From: an uncultured Granulosicoccaceae bacterium
GTDB lineage: Bacteria; Pseudomonadota; Gammaproteobacteria; Granulosicoccales; Granulosicoccaceae
NCBI GenBank assembly: GCA_937958675.1
Contig: CALGND010000009.1
Location: 41,551-105,550 of the forward strand
DNA: 64,000 nt
Direction: 5' to 3'
The notes below the pieces were generated by a model that searched no databases, was not told the DNA's origin, and saw only the letters and a program-made list of their open reading frames with translations. A program made the translations under genes and the position numbers. Positions 34,351 through 42,935 of this stretch are shown here, piece after piece. Position 1 is the stretch's first letter. The number at the start of each line of letters is the position of its first letter.

Positions 34351-35297
34351 TGTCTGACACTCCTCGATTTTCAATAATCGTCCCTACTTACAACCGTGAA
34401 AACTCGGTTCAGCACACGCTGGCCGGCTGTTTTGCACAAACCTTCGATGATTTCGAACTCATCGTTGTTGACGACGGCTCAAGCGACGCTACGCTGAGCA
34501 CACTAAAAACGATCGATGATCCTCGTTTGGTCGTGGTGACCCAAGAAAACGCAGGCCCTGCCGCTGCCCGTAATCACGGAATGCGAGTAGCGCGTGGCGA
34601 GTACTTAGCATTTTTAGATTCAGACGATGTTTGGTACCCCGATTATTTGCAATGTGTGCAAGATGTTTTACTAAAAGACCCTGAGCAAATTGTTTACGGG
34701 CGCATCATTGTTGATCGTGGTGTTAATCGCTATTGGGTAAAACCTGATCGAGCCTTAGGCCCAGATGAGCCCATCTATGATTTTTTGTATGTGCACGGTG
34801 GCTTTATACAAACCAGCACAATGGTTATACCGCAAAAAATACGCGAAACAGTGCAATGGGACGAATCAGTCACCTTCGGTGATAACGATCAGTTCGCCAT
34901 TGATTGCTGGCATACCGGTGCCAAGTTTCACATGATAGAGCGGCCGCTCACGCTATACGCAGATGTGATGACCCCAGATGCTTTATCACAACTACCCATC
35001 TTTGAAGGCAAATCAGAAAAGTACACTAACTTTTTTAAGTGGATGGATACGCAGCAAAGCATGATGAGCGACAAAGCTCAACTTGCGTTTAAAGCACGTT
35101 TTGAAAGCGTGGGCTTAGCACGAAGCGCTCCGCTACAAAGCATGGGCTTGTTAATCAAAGCCTATCGTGGTGGTGCTATGGGCCTTGGTAGCATGCTACG
35201 GCAAACACTGCAAAACTACACACCACGTCTTTATCGACGTTTAACTGACCAGTACGTAAAATTCCGCGGCGCGCGCCTCCATACACTGGAACGCTAG
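34350..35297 (+). CDS. Family 2 glycosyltransferase
   Basis: A second GT2 enzyme of 315 residues. It begins MSDTPRFSIIVPTYNRENSV, with VVDDGSSDATLSTL near 38-51, NAGPAAARNHGMRVARGEYLAFLDSDD near 70-96 (DxD metal site) and a later TFGDNDQFAIDCW in place of the ED motif. Its ATG overlaps the TAA of the previous transferase (TAATG), so the set is translationally coupled. The C-terminal third is helical and basic. Confidence 0.9.
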   Translation: MSDTPRFSIIVPTYNRENSVQHTLAGCFAQTFDDFELIVVDDGSSDATLSTLKTIDDPRLVVVTQENAGPAAARNHGMRVARGEYLAFLDSDDVWYPDYLQCVQDVLLKDPEQIVYGRIIVDRGVNRYWVKPDRALGPDEPIYDFLYVHGGFIQTSTMVIPQKIRETVQWDESVTFGDNDQFAIDCWHTGAKFHMIERPLTLYADVMTPDALSQLPIFEGKSEKYTNFFKWMDTQQSMMSDKAQLAFKARFESVGLARSAPLQSMGLLIKAYRGGAMGLGSMLRQTLQNYTPRLYRRLTDQYVKFRGARLHTLER

Positions 35298-36733
35298 TGC
35301 CAATCAGCTCCTACCAGACACCCTACCGTGTATCGCTCGTGGCGACGATGCTATTGTGCGTGGTATTGGTGCATGGCACCAGTACTAGCCTAACGCTTGC
35401 CTACCATTTTAATTACCTCTCTGGTGCGCTCGAGCCAATGGTCAATTTGATCTGGGGAGCCTGCTACTTGATTTCGTTTGTTGGCCTTATGGCAAACTAC
35501 GGCATCAATTGGGTTAGTTGGGTAATTCGTTATCGTTTATTGTTAACGGTATTGCTGGTAGGCACTTTGTTTTCTGCGGCGTGGTCAATCGATGCCGGAT
35601 TAACGCTGGAACGAAACGCACATCTCATTGGTTCTACCTTCATTGCCTTATATCTAGGTTTTACCATTCCATTAGAACGCATGCTCAAGGTCGCATCCAT
35701 TGTATTTGGATTGTTGATGTTGGCCAGTGTGATTGTTGTGTTTGCCTATCCACAGCTTGGCATAGAAAACTACGAAGGTACTAACGTTTGGCGAGGCGTA
35801 ATGACCTCTAAAAACACCTTAGGTTTTTGGGCAGCCGTGTCAGTAATGCTGTTTATTACTCAACTTGAAAAACCCAATAGCCTGGGCGTTCGCTTAATTA
35901 TCGCAGGTGCTGCCGTTTTATCACTCATCGTTTTAGTTTTTAGCGTATCAGCAACATCCCTCTTAGCATTGATTATCGGCTTGCTAATCATGGGATACCT
36001 GTACATAGCATTTCGATTTGAGCTTGGCTTTGTCTCAATGGCAGTGCTCGGCTTGCTATCAATGAGCTTTGCTGCAGCCGCATTTCTAAACATCGATACA
36101 GCAGAGCTTATCGGCCGCTCTGGCGACCTTACGGGCCGAGGTGCAGTATGGCAACAGACGTGGAAACTGATACTACAAAAACCATTAACCGGTTTCGGTT
36201 ACGGCACGATATGGCAGCCTACTCCAGAGAGTTTGTGGATTCAGCAGCGCTTAACTGACTTTACTTGGAAAGTATTTCATGCCCATAACGGCTTCCTGCA
36301 GCTAGCTTCAGAGATCGGTATACCCTTAACAGCTGTCGCTTTACTGATGTCGCTACAACAGATGATTGAGATAGTCTACTGCCAGTACAAGCGGCAGCAA
36401 TCTGGACTATTGTTTGTATTAGGGTTTACTGTCGCACTGCTGATTAGTAACTACTCAGAAGCCCGAATGTTGGTGCATCGAGAGCTTTATTGGATTTTCT
36501 TCATTGCGCTGCCGATAAGTATGTTGCAACAGCAAACGGTTGTCACAGTCGACGATTTCGTGCCGATACCAGCGCCACTATCCAAGCGCACACGAGATAA
36601 AGTGGCTACTCACGCAACCGCTAGAACACATCGCCAAGAGCTCAAAGCTAGGCTACGTTCGCAAAGCGTTAACGTGACAGACACACCGACTGGCCGCATT
36701 ATCGATGTAAGCCCAGACGAGAATAACAATTAA
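35297..36733 (+). CDS. O-antigen ligase/polymerase-like protein (Wzy)
   Basis: The likely EPS polymerase. The 478-residue protein has about 10-12 helices in the first 400 residues. The Wzy_C signature region reads SGDLTGRGAVWQQTWKLILQ, then PLTGFGYGTIW and KVFHAHNGFLQLASEIG (about 272-335), with conserved Arg and His. A hydrophilic, basic tail follows (about 425-478). The start is a GTG whose G overlaps the previous TAG. WaaL ligases share the domain; the position among flippase and transferases favours polymerase. Confidence 0.87.
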   Translation: MPISSYQTPYRVSLVATMLLCVVLVHGTSTSLTLAYHFNYLSGALEPMVNLIWGACYLISFVGLMANYGINWVSWVIRYRLLLTVLLVGTLFSAAWSIDAGLTLERNAHLIGSTFIALYLGFTIPLERMLKVASIVFGLLMLASVIVVFAYPQLGIENYEGTNVWRGVMTSKNTLGFWAAVSVMLFITQLEKPNSLGVRLIIAGAAVLSLIVLVFSVSATSLLALIIGLLIMGYLYIAFRFELGFVSMAVLGLLSMSFAAAAFLNIDTAELIGRSGDLTGRGAVWQQTWKLILQKPLTGFGYGTIWQPTPESLWIQQRLTDFTWKVFHAHNGFLQLASEIGIPLTAVALLMSLQQMIEIVYCQYKRQQSGLLFVLGFTVALLISNYSEARMLVHRELYWIFFIALPISMLQQQTVVTVDDFVPIPAPLSKRTRDKVATHATARTHRQELKARLRSQSVNVTDTPTGRIIDVSPDENNN

Positions 36734-36766
36734 TCGCTATCAACTTTTGGCGACGAGATTACTGAT

Positions 36767-37783
36767 ATGACCAAAAAAATAATGGTAACAGGCGGAGCTG
36801 GCTACATAGGCTCGCATATGGTTCGCTTGCTTAATCAGCAAAACCACGACGTGGTGGTGGTTGATAACCTCAGCCGCGGCAACGCCGATGTGGTTAAAAA
36901 CGCAGAGCTTATTATTGAGGACATCGGTAACAGTGCAGGCATGATCGATATCTTTAAGGCGCACAAACCTGATGCGGTTATGCACTTTGCAGCGTACGCC
37001 TATGTGGGAGAATCAGTGGATCGCCCTGAGCTCTATTACGCTAACAACGTAAGCGGCACATTAAACCTAGTTGAAGCCATGCGCGAAACCAACACCAACA
37101 ACTTGGTGTTTTCATCGACATGTGCAACCTATGGCCAGCCCAACAAACTACCCATAACTGAGTCAACGACACAAAACCCGATTAACCCCTATGGGCAATC
37201 CAAACTGATGGTTGAGCAGATTCTATCGGACTACGCTGTAGCCTATGGGCTACGCAGCACAGCTCTTCGCTACTTTAATGCAGCGGGCAGCGCAGAAGAT
37301 GGATCACTAGGAGAGCAACATGACCCTGAAACTCACCTACTCCCCTTAATTTTATTTGAAGCACTTAGGATAAAAAACGGTGGCAACCCAGCGGACACCA
37401 ACCTTAAAGTGTTTGGCGATGATTTCGATACACGCGATGGCACCTGCATCAGAGACTACATCCACGTCAACGATCTAGGTAGCGCACATATCGCTGCTGT
37501 GATGCGCATGATTGACACGCCAGATTTAGGCGCCGAACAATTTAATCTTGGCACAAACCAAGGGTACACAGTGCTCGAAGTTATCGACGCATGCCGAAAA
37601 GTGACTGGAGAAGACATCCAATTTAAACGCATAGCCAGGCGAGCTGGAGACCCTCCAGAGCTTGTAGCCGACGCCTCCCTTGCCATGAAAACCCTAGGCT
37701 GGACACCAGAATTTGCAGATATTCACCTAAGTATTCAACACGCATGGGACTGGTTCAGCGCACATCCTCCAACCAAGCTGTAA
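36767..37783 (+). CDS. galE: UDP-glucose 4-epimerase
   Basis: An extended SDR that interconverts UDP-glucose and UDP-galactose, supplying UDP-galactose to the transferases. The NAD motif is VTGGAGYIGSHMVRLL at residues 7-22; the catalytic Ser is in VFSSTCATYGQP near 120-131 and the catalytic YGQSK near 146-150 (Tyr and Lys). RYFNAAGSAEDGSLGEQHDPETHL near 174-197 matches GalE closely. At 338 residues it equals E. coli GalE. It lies 33 bp after the polymerase. Confidence 0.92.
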   Translation: MTKKIMVTGGAGYIGSHMVRLLNQQNHDVVVVDNLSRGNADVVKNAELIIEDIGNSAGMIDIFKAHKPDAVMHFAAYAYVGESVDRPELYYANNVSGTLNLVEAMRETNTNNLVFSSTCATYGQPNKLPITESTTQNPINPYGQSKLMVEQILSDYAVAYGLRSTALRYFNAAGSAEDGSLGEQHDPETHLLPLILFEALRIKNGGNPADTNLKVFGDDFDTRDGTCIRDYIHVNDLGSAHIAAVMRMIDTPDLGAEQFNLGTNQGYTVLEVIDACRKVTGEDIQFKRIARRAGDPPELVADASLAMKTLGWTPEFADIHLSIQHAWDWFSAHPPTKL

Positions 37784-37810
37784 GCTTAAACTAACCGTAA
37801 ACTAATCATC

Positions 37811-37895
37811 CTCGCGCTGGCGTCCCAGCGTTCAGGTGTTCTGGGATCTATACTATGACTGGTCGGCGAAGGCGGCGGACCGGTGCCTACGCGAG
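37811..37895. repeat. Structured intergenic element, possible REP-like repeat
   Basis: The 157-bp space between galE and the GH16 gene contains nested inverted repeats: CTCGCG (37811-37816) pairs with CGCGAG (37890-37895), enclosing CGCTGG-CGTC-CCAGCG (37814-37829) and GGTC...GACC (37861-37882). It is GC-richer than its surroundings. It shares a TCCCA...TGGGATC pattern with the element at 22265. No second copy is in the window. Confidence 0.35.
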
Positions 37896-37940
37896 AACTG
37901 CAAACCCTGCACGAGTGACAAAGCAACCAGAACACAGACT

Positions 37941-38786
37941 ATGCAAACAACAAAACTAGCGCTAGTAACACTCACACTTTTCATCAGCACCAATCTATTC
38001 GCAGCCTCCGCGCAAATTGACCAATCCTGCTGGGTGCAAACTTTCACAGATGAATTCAACTCGCTTGATTTATGGAATGCCGAAAACAACACCGGCCAAT
38101 GGCGTACTCGCTATATCTGGGATCGCGACACCATCATAAACAACGAACTGCAGTACTACATTGATCCAACTGAGCATGGCCTATCTCCCTTCTCTATTGA
38201 AGATAGTATTCTCAAAATTACCGCCAGTAGAACACCAGTAGAGTTAAAAGAAAAAACCAAAAATCAGCCGTATGTGTCTGGTGTTCTGACAAGCGAAAAT
38301 GGATTCTCTCAACAGTATGGTCGATTTGAAGTGCGTGCCAAACCACCAAAGGGTCAAGGCTTGTGGTCAGCGTTTTGGTTATTGCCCAGTTTTGATAGCT
38401 GGCCAGCCGGTGTTGCTGTATTGCCGGAAATAGATGTGATGGAACACTTAGGGCATGAACCCGAAACATTTCACACAACCCTGCATACCAACCAACACGG
38501 TAAGCTTGATTCGCATCCGTACGATCACACATTAGACACCGATCTAACCGAAGATTTTCATGTGTACAGCGTAGTGTGGGATAGCAAAACCGTAAACTGG
38601 TATATCGACTACAACAAGGTTGCTAGCCACCCAACACCTAAAGATTACACACGTCCTGTGCATTTTTTGTTGAATTTAGCGGTTGGAGGCACCTGGCCGG
38701 GCTCGCCAGATAGGACTACAATTTTACCCGCAAGTTTTGATATTGATTACGTGCGAGCTTATAAGCTTGCTGAACAGTGTCAGTAG
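37941..38786 (+). CDS. Secreted GH16 endo-glycanase (ExoK-like)
   Basis: A beta-glucanase-type hydrolase. The ATG at 37941 gives a clear signal peptide, MQTTKLALVTLTLFISTNL then FAA, cleaved before SAQIDQSC. The GH16 active site LPEIDVMEHLG near residue 168 contains the nucleophile Glu, the assisting Asp and the acid/base Glu. RYIWDRDTIINNELQYY near 53 and FGRFEVRAKPPKGQGLWSAFWL near 130-150 are also family patterns. Two Cys (near the N- and C-termini) may pair. Its place at the end of the EPS cluster resembles exoK in rhizobia, which trims EPS; depolymerase action on the same polymer is inferred. Confidence 0.9.
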   Translation: MQTTKLALVTLTLFISTNLFAASAQIDQSCWVQTFTDEFNSLDLWNAENNTGQWRTRYIWDRDTIINNELQYYIDPTEHGLSPFSIEDSILKITASRTPVELKEKTKNQPYVSGVLTSENGFSQQYGRFEVRAKPPKGQGLWSAFWLLPSFDSWPAGVAVLPEIDVMEHLGHEPETFHTTLHTNQHGKLDSHPYDHTLDTDLTEDFHVYSVVWDSKTVNWYIDYNKVASHPTPKDYTRPVHFLLNLAVGGTWPGSPDRTTILPASFDIDYVRAYKLAEQCQ

Positions 38787-38827
38787 ACCCTCACAAATGT
38801 TTGGTTGAGTTGTAGCCGGCTTTTACG

Positions 38828-39544
38828 TCACTTAACAAAATAGGGCTGTATTGCTGAATACGCTACCTTATATCCGGTATTCATCGATATCTCGTTTATC
38901 AAGGTCTCTTTTGCTATGAGACTATTACTGGGAGACAATGCTGGCTTTCCCGGATCGTATTCTGATCTGACCGCTAACAAACAAGCTGCTGCACCGAGAA
39001 TTACCAACGCGAGTGAGGATGCTACTGACAAACGATGGGCCATTAGCCTTGTCACTTCCAGTCGACGACCGTATGCAAAGAAAATCAGTAACACAAGCAA
39101 GGCACCAATCAATGCTTGCACAGAGTAACGAGACGCAAACCCCATACCCGCAACAATTGGCTCTTTAGTTTCAGCAAGAACAGCAAGGTCTGGTCTTACA
39201 CCGTTTTCAAAAATGAAATACGGCGTGGCAAACTCTGTTATCAATATGTACCCCAGTGCAAACAATAACCAAATCACTAAGAAGGACTTAGAAATAAGTC
39301 GGGTTATGCCTATCATGCCTAGCAGTGGCCCAATGATCACCGGGACCAATAACAAGCCTCCGATTAGCGCTAAGTCATAGCGCAAGCCAGTAAGGAATAA
39401 GGTGTACCACGCTCCAGATTCCAGTACTGCAGGGAATTGCCACAAACCGTAGCCTGCTCGTATCATTGTGAGCAAAAATAGAGCAACAAAGGCGAACAGC
39501 ACAAAATGGCGTAGCAGGTGAGTCGATGGTATTGTAGATTTCAT
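38828..39544 (-). pseudogene. Truncated LTA synthase-type/sulfatase-like membrane protein, catalytic domain missing
   Basis: The 238 residues contain five hydrophobic segments and the LFLTGLRYDLALIGGLLLV motif that marks the membrane half of LTA-synthase-family phosphoglycerol or phosphoethanolamine transferases. In that family the linker ends NSLxxxTLINELxxNxxY and then enters an alkaline-phosphatase-fold domain of about 350 residues. Here SLIAKETLINEISMNTGYKVAYS leads to YFVK and a stop. The following DNA (below 38828) is the GH16 gene on the other strand, so the domain is not just frameshifted. It is either a remnant or a standalone membrane protein. I lean towards remnant. Confidence 0.6.
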
Positions 39545-39749
39545 ATCAATGTGTTAAAGCACTAAACGAACGGAGTATATGCAACACTGCGCCCGTAATC
39601 AAACATAAGCGCCATTCAACATTATTCTGACGCCCCAAACTTGCTAACTGTCAACTACCGACCGGCAAAAATGCTGCGAAATAATGCTGCATGGCTTGAA
39701 CCTTGGTAAACTCATCACATCCACTGCAGCATTTCCTAAAATATCGCTT

Positions 39750-41342
39750 ATGAAAACCTTGCTTGTCTCGTTGGCTGCGGCTATCGCCCTTGTTGTTGGC
39801 TACTGGAAAACCCAGCATCCCGATGCCACACTTACTGATATTCAATCACATGCCGGATCTGGCATTGCTCGCCTTAAAGGCGGCTTGGATGCTATTCGTG
39901 ATGGTGGCAACACCTCACCAGCTTCTAACACCGCTCAAACGGCTCTCAGTGCGCGACTAGATGCGCTAGAAGCAAGCATGGCATCTGGCGCACAGCAGGC
40001 TACCAGTGATCAAAACCAAGCGAGCGTTAACGAAAATCAGTTAGTGCTACAAGGACGACTAACCGATACCGAGCGCCGAATCGACGCTAGTGATGCTCAG
40101 CTGGATTCGATTAAGCAATCAGTTGATACCGTTACTACCAGCAATCAATCATTGGTTGCAAAGCTTGATGCGATTGATGGTCGTCTTGATCTACTCACAC
40201 GTCGGCTGGACGAGCAAACAAGCGGCGAGGATATCGCTCAACTCAGAACCGAGCTATCGGCTTTAAGCAGCAGCGGCACTCAGACAAGAGAACAAATCAC
40301 AGAGCTTAAAACCGAGCTTAGCTCCAGTATTGCATCAGTGGATGAGCGCGCCTCTACGCTTTCTTCACGATTCAATACATTGTCGTCCGACGCTAGTGCG
40401 GGTGCGGATGCAACTGCCGCCACAATAAACGCACAGATTGATCAGCGTATTGCCACACTAGAAGACAAACTCAATACAACTAATTCTGATGCACGCCGTT
40501 TAGTTGCACTTTCAGATCAACTCGGGGCCACTCGCAAAAAGGTTGCAGTACTAGAAGAGCAAAGCGAAAAGGATAAAACCACCATCGCTAGCCTGCAAAG
40601 TTCGATCGATACCCTAAAAACGGCAAACGAATCGACTTCAATTGATACAATTCAAGCTGAAATTCAGGGACAGCTAGACAGCCTGAAAGAACAAATCGAA
40701 GCGCCCAACTCTAGTACAGATATTACCGCGCTCAACACCGAACTGAGCACAACGCGACAGCAGTTAACAGCGCTTGAGCGGCGAGTCAGCGGATTACCTG
40801 CCACCTCTTCTGGTGCTGACGATGCACAGCAATTGCAATCACAACTACAATCCCAGATCGCAGCACTGGAAACACGATTAGCTTCAAACCCACAAACTGA
40901 TCCTGACATTGCTAACACCTTGTCAAAGGTTCAGCAACAAGTTTCACAGCTAGCAAGCAAGTCGTTTGTTACTCAAGAAGAGCTACGCGAGCAGCAAAAC
41001 GGCAAGCAAGTCGAATACAAGATCTACTTCAATCGCAATAGCACCAGCATTACCGCTGAGGCTGCAACTGTATTGAATTCGTTTATCACACAAGAGAAAA
41101 ACCGCACGACGGGCGTATCGATATACGGTTTCACTGATCGCCGTGGCTCAGCCTCCTATAACCAACAGCTGGCGATGCGTCGCGCTACCAATGTTCGCTC
41201 ATACTTGATTCAAAACGGCTTTGATTTTACCAAGATCAAATCACTTAACGGTCTCGGTGAGGATGCAGCAGCCATCAGCTCTGAAGACGGTGCAGAAGAT
41301 GCTAAAGAACGCTCGGTTGTATTGTTTGCGGCTCAACCATGA
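39750..41342 (+). CDS. Coiled-coil protein with OmpA-like peptidoglycan-binding domain
   Basis: A 530-residue envelope protein. The ATG at 39750 yields MKTLLVSLAAAIALVVGYW, a membrane anchor or signal. From about 45 to 410 it is a long predicted coiled coil of heptad-like Leu/Ala/Asp with Ser/Thr/Gln (LDALEASMASG, ERRIDASDAQLDSIKQSVD, AALETRLAS). Residues about 425-530 form an OmpA C-terminal-type domain: VEYKIYFNRNSTSITAEAAT, IYGFTDRRGSASYNQQLAMRRATNVRSYL with the diaminopimelate-contacting Asp/Arg residues. It could bridge membrane and cell wall. Its stop overlaps the nicotinamidase start by ATGA. Confidence 0.8.
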   Translation: MKTLLVSLAAAIALVVGYWKTQHPDATLTDIQSHAGSGIARLKGGLDAIRDGGNTSPASNTAQTALSARLDALEASMASGAQQATSDQNQASVNENQLVLQGRLTDTERRIDASDAQLDSIKQSVDTVTTSNQSLVAKLDAIDGRLDLLTRRLDEQTSGEDIAQLRTELSALSSSGTQTREQITELKTELSSSIASVDERASTLSSRFNTLSSDASAGADATAATINAQIDQRIATLEDKLNTTNSDARRLVALSDQLGATRKKVAVLEEQSEKDKTTIASLQSSIDTLKTANESTSIDTIQAEIQGQLDSLKEQIEAPNSSTDITALNTELSTTRQQLTALERRVSGLPATSSGADDAQQLQSQLQSQIAALETRLASNPQTDPDIANTLSKVQQQVSQLASKSFVTQEELREQQNGKQVEYKIYFNRNSTSITAEAATVLNSFITQEKNRTTGVSIYGFTDRRGSASYNQQLAMRRATNVRSYLIQNGFDFTKIKSLNGLGEDAAAISSEDGAEDAKERSVVLFAAQP

Positions 41343-41956
41343 TCCAATTTAATGCACGAGCTTCTGATGCGTTACTCATCATCGATGTGCAAAATGATTT
41401 TTGTACAGCCGGTGCCTTGGCTGTACCCGAAGGCGAAACGGTAGTACCGTTAGTCAATCAACTTGCTACGCAGTTTTCAACAGTGATAGCCACTCAAGAT
41501 TGGCACCCTGCTGGACACTCATCATTTGCAAGCAGTCACGCAGCGCATGAGCCATTTAGTACGATAAAAATGCCCTACGGTGAACAAACACTGTGGCCAG
41601 ACCACTGCATCCAAAACAGTCATGGCGCAGAGTTTCATAGTGATCTAGAGTTAGAACATATCCAGTGTATCGTTCGTAAAGGGTTTCGCAATGAAGTCGA
41701 TTCGTATTCTGCGTTTTACGAAAACGATAAAAAAACGACTACAGGCCTAAGTGGCTTACTGCACGAGCGCAATGTTAAGCGTGTAGTCTGCGTGGGTTTA
41801 GCATACGATTTTTGTGTTCGATTTTCGGCCGAAGATGCACATCAGGAAGGTTTCGAAACTATCGTATTAGCCGACGCTTGCCGAGCGATTGATCTTGAAG
41901 GTTCGGCAGAGGCCGCCACTCAAGCGTTGAGCGATCTTGGCGTAAGCATTCGATAG
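41339..41956 (+). CDS. pncA: Nicotinamidase
   Basis: It hydrolyses nicotinamide to nicotinate in NAD salvage. The isochorismatase-fold triad is visible: Asp in LLIIDVQNDF near 16, Lys in IVRKGFRNEVDSYSAF near 117, and Cys in CVGLAYDFCVRFSAEDA near 160. Metal ligands are in TQDWHPAGHSSF (about 55-65; Asp and two His). The 205-residue length is typical. It overlaps the OmpA-like gene by 4 bp and is convergent with the cyclase-FHA gene (14-bp gap). Confidence 0.92.
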   Translation: MIQFNARASDALLIIDVQNDFCTAGALAVPEGETVVPLVNQLATQFSTVIATQDWHPAGHSSFASSHAAHEPFSTIKMPYGEQTLWPDHCIQNSHGAEFHSDLELEHIQCIVRKGFRNEVDSYSAFYENDKKTTTGLSGLLHERNVKRVVCVGLAYDFCVRFSAEDAHQEGFETIVLADACRAIDLEGSAEAATQALSDLGVSIR

Positions 41957-41970
41957 TACAAATAATTTAG

Positions 41971-42858
41971 CTAGATATACTGAACGCTAAATTGCATAGT
42001 ATGAGCGCCTTCTGGCCCTGGCGTTGCACCCACTCCCAGCAAGCCACTGCCTTCCAAAACCAGCGTATCTCGGCGCACAAACATCGGATTGTGATCTTCG
42101 CGACTAATGAAGGTGCCATTGGTACTATTGTCCGTTAATAGTATCTGCCCATCTTTGTAGCGTAACTGCAAATGGTGACGGCTGACGCAATCAGCACTCA
42201 ACGTTAAGCTATTAGTTTCGTCTCGGCCAATTTCTAACAACGGTGATGCTTCATCAACCAGTAGCTGCCGCCCAAACACATCTAGCTTTGCAATGGGTTT
42301 AAGCATCGATTGTGCTTTAATAACGGACGCACTGGCCACGACAGTATTGGCTTCTCTATCGGCTTGCCATTCAATGCGATGAATGTCCATCGCCGCCTCG
42401 ATACCTTTGAGCTTTATGGCATCGATTAGCGCGGTACTGGCCTGATTGCTCGTACTCAGCATGTTGTAAGCATCAGCCGATAGTGTGATTTCATTTAAAC
42501 GTGCAAATGAGGCAACTCGCGCAGCAATATTCACCGCGGTGCCATAGACATCTCCCTTGTCGGGTATGACTTCACCATAATGAAAACCGACGCGCACTGA
42601 CAGCATTTCGTTTTTGTGGGCATGCTGGATTGCACGAGCGGCATAGAATGCATCGTCGCAGTTAGAAAAGCTGGCCAACACTGCATCGCCCACAGTGCGC
42701 AACAATTTGCCATCACAACCCACAATGGCTGACTCCATCAGCTTAAGGCTTAGGCTTATTTGCCTGTGGGCCTCAGTATCGCCGAGCCTTTCATAAAGAC
42801 GCGTGCTCTCACCGATATCAGCAAACAAAATAGCGAGTTGTTGATGTGATTGCGACAT
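41971..42858 (-). CDS. Class III adenylate/guanylate cyclase domain fused to FHA domain
   Basis: A soluble signalling protein of 295 residues. The N-terminal cyclase homology domain has LFADIGESTRLYERLGD (first metal Asp), DGKLLRTVGDAVLASF near 50 (second metal Asp in GDAVLA), VRVGFHYGEV near 93 and DVYGTAVNIAARVA (about 108-121). The C-terminal FHA domain reads LEIGRDETNSLTLSADCVSRHHLQLR, and DNSTNGTFI near 245, so it should bind phosphothreonine peptides. No membrane helix is seen. Whether it makes cAMP or cGMP, or is catalytically active, is not certain. There is no kinase gene nearby. Confidence 0.87.
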   Translation of the reverse strand: MSQSHQQLAILFADIGESTRLYERLGDTEAHRQISLSLKLMESAIVGCDGKLLRTVGDAVLASFSNCDDAFYAARAIQHAHKNEMLSVRVGFHYGEVIPDKGDVYGTAVNIAARVASFARLNEITLSADAYNMLSTSNQASTALIDAIKLKGIEAAMDIHRIEWQADREANTVVASASVIKAQSMLKPIAKLDVFGRQLLVDEASPLLEIGRDETNSLTLSADCVSRHHLQLRYKDGQILLTDNSTNGTFISREDHNPMFVRRDTLVLEGSGLLGVGATPGPEGAHTMQFSVQYI

Positions 42859-42935
42859 AAGAATAACGAATTAAGCCAATTGGCATGTTAGCATTAATGC
42901 CCCCGGGGTAGAGCCCCACTGCGACAGGATTCCCC

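Noticed and set aside
38218..38532. Minus-strand frame as the missing sulfatase domain of the truncated LTA-type gene
   Set aside because: It is antisense to the conserved GH16 core and has none of the alkaline-phosphatase-fold motifs.
39950..40960. Possible tandem DNA repeat in the OmpA-like gene
   Set aside because: The repetition is heptad-type amino-acid periodicity of a coiled coil; the DNA itself does not repeat.
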